The position numbers and the translations under genes were made by a program. A stretch of 6,165 nt of DNA from Bacillota bacterium (GTDB taxonomy: Bacteria > Bacillota > Clostridia > Oscillospirales > JAKOTC01), in assembly GCA_029776465.1 (NCBI GenBank), contig JAKOTC010000012.1, positions 1 through 6,165 of the forward strand, given 5' to 3'. The notes under the pieces were generated by a model. The model did no database searches. It saw nothing but the letters and a program-made list of their open reading frames with translations, and was not told where the DNA came from. The first letter of the stretch is position 1, and the number at the start of each line of letters is the position of its first letter. Of the stretch, positions 5,338-6,165 are shown piece by piece.

Positions 5338-6165
5338 AGTCCATTCAGTCCGTCACACTGGAAATGGTGGAGAACGCCAGAAAATCCTTGAAGGGAATCA
5401 TCAGCCACACCGATATCGTTCCCGCGCCCCCCTCTTTTTTCGGCGGACAAAAGGATTTTTATCTGAAAGCGGAGAATCTGCAAAACACCGGGTCTTTTAA
5501 AGTGCGTGGCGCAGGCAACAAAATCATGTCTTTAACCGATGAGGAAAAAAAGCGGGGCGTCATATGTTCCTCCGCAGGCAACCACGCTCAGGGGGTTGCG
5601 CTGGCGGCCGCGAAACTGGGAATCCGCGCCACGGTGGTCATGCCCGCAGGTGCTCCCCTCTACAAGGTTCAAGCCACCCGCTCCTATGGGGCTGATGTGG
5701 TACTGCACGGGGATGCCTATGACGATGCCTATGCCAAGGCGGTAGAGATCGCTCAGGCTCAGGGACAGGTTTTTGTCCATCCCTTTGACGACCCCCTGAT
5801 CATTGCCGGCCAGGGTACCATCGCCCTTGAAATTCTGGAGGAAATGCCCGATTGCACCGCTATTCTTGTCCCTGTGGGAGGAGGCGGTCTGATCTCAGGA
5901 ATCGCATTGGCGGCAAAATCCATCAACCCCGCCATTAAAATCATCGGGGTGGAACCGGAAAATGCCGCCTGTATGAAGCAGTCCATGCGTGCGGGTTCAA
6001 TTTGTCCCCTGGCTACTGCAAACACCATTGCGGACGGTGTCGCCGTCAAACGTCCGGGCACCCTTACATATGAAATCTGCTCCAAACTTGTGGATGAAGT
6101 GGTAACCGTTTCGGAAGCGGAGATATATAATACAATTCTGACCATGGCGGAAAGAATGAAGATGG
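5322..6165 (+). CDS. ilvA: Threonine ammonia-lyase (threonine dehydratase, PLP fold type II), 3' end cut by window
   Basis: The frame stays open from the ATG at 5322 to the right edge (281 complete codons), so the C-terminus is missing. The enzyme deaminates L-threonine to 2-oxobutanoate and ammonia using PLP. Diagnostic motifs are ENLQNTGSFKVRGA with the PLP-binding Lys60, SSAGNHAQGVA, whose Asn contacts the cofactor, and VPVGGGGLISGIA, the glycine loop that holds the PLP phosphate; TIADGVAVKRPG is typical of threonine ammonia-lyases rather than serine racemase. Whether a regulatory ACT domain follows (ilvA/short Clostridium type) or not (tdcB catabolic type) cannot be seen, so the symbol is tentative. 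The 5322 start gives a short leader before the usual TLEMVENARKSLKG opening; an alternative ATG at 5364 has no better ribosome site. The upstream sequence has only weak AAGAAAG (5304-5310), and the 16-base overlap with pcp points to translational coupling. Confidence 0.9.
   Translation, partial: MPQSVESIQSVTLEMVENARKSLKGIISHTDIVPAPPSFFGGQKDFYLKAENLQNTGSFKVRGAGNKIMSLTDEEKKRGVICSSAGNHAQGVALAAAKLGIRATVVMPAGAPLYKVQATRSYGADVVLHGDAYDDAYAKAVEIAQAQGQVFVHPFDDPLIIAGQGTIALEILEEMPDCTAILVPVGGGGLISGIALAAKSINPAIKIIGVEPENAACMKQSMRAGSICPLATANTIADGVAVKRPGTLTYEICSKLVDEVVTVSEAEIYNTILTMAERMKM

Overview
The window looks like chromosomal DNA from a Gram-positive anaerobe, most likely a clostridial (Bacillota) gut-type bacterium. 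This is inferred from short intergenic gaps, AGGAGG-type ribosome binding sites, GTG and TTG starts, a bacterial PH-domain protein, and protein wording typical of Clostridia. The species cannot be named from sequence alone. All genes lie on the + strand, and no gap between genes exceeds about 150 bases.

Region 1 (1-3185) is a tight transcription unit that enters from the left edge. It holds the C-terminal part of a URO-D-fold protein (methyltransferase-like, probably not the haem enzyme). An intact GH127 family beta-L-arabinofuranosidase follows after 12 bases. Four bases later comes a RimJ/RimL-type GNAT acetyltransferase interrupted by an in-frame amber codon. The GH127 enzyme has no signal peptide, so this end probably belongs to an intracellular plant-glycan (arabinoside) utilisation locus; the URO-D protein is its unexplained partner.

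Region 2 (3186-3832) starts with a long imperfect palindrome flanked by a 7-base direct repeat (AACTTAT). A single-gene unit follows: a 125-residue bacterial PH-domain protein with an AT-rich, promoter-like upstream stretch and a short intrinsic terminator. A good extended -10 promoter then precedes the next operon.

Region 3 (3839 to the right edge) is an operon of overlapping genes. They are a stand-alone formyltransferase (Fmt/ArnA-type N-terminal domain with Asn-His-Asp catalytic set), a pyroglutamyl-peptidase I with intact Glu-Cys-His triad, and a PLP-dependent threonine ammonia-lyase cut by the window edge. The 4-base and 16-base overlaps imply translational coupling. Amino-acid or peptide salvage is a reasonable guess for the operon, but the formyltransferase substrate is unknown.

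I found no CRISPR array, tRNA, rRNA, transposase or phage gene. Nothing here clearly amounts to a new defence or mobile system. The points most worth a second look are the amber-interrupted GNAT gene, the palindrome with flanking repeats, the URO-D/GH127 pairing, and the formyltransferase-Pcp-IlvA operon.
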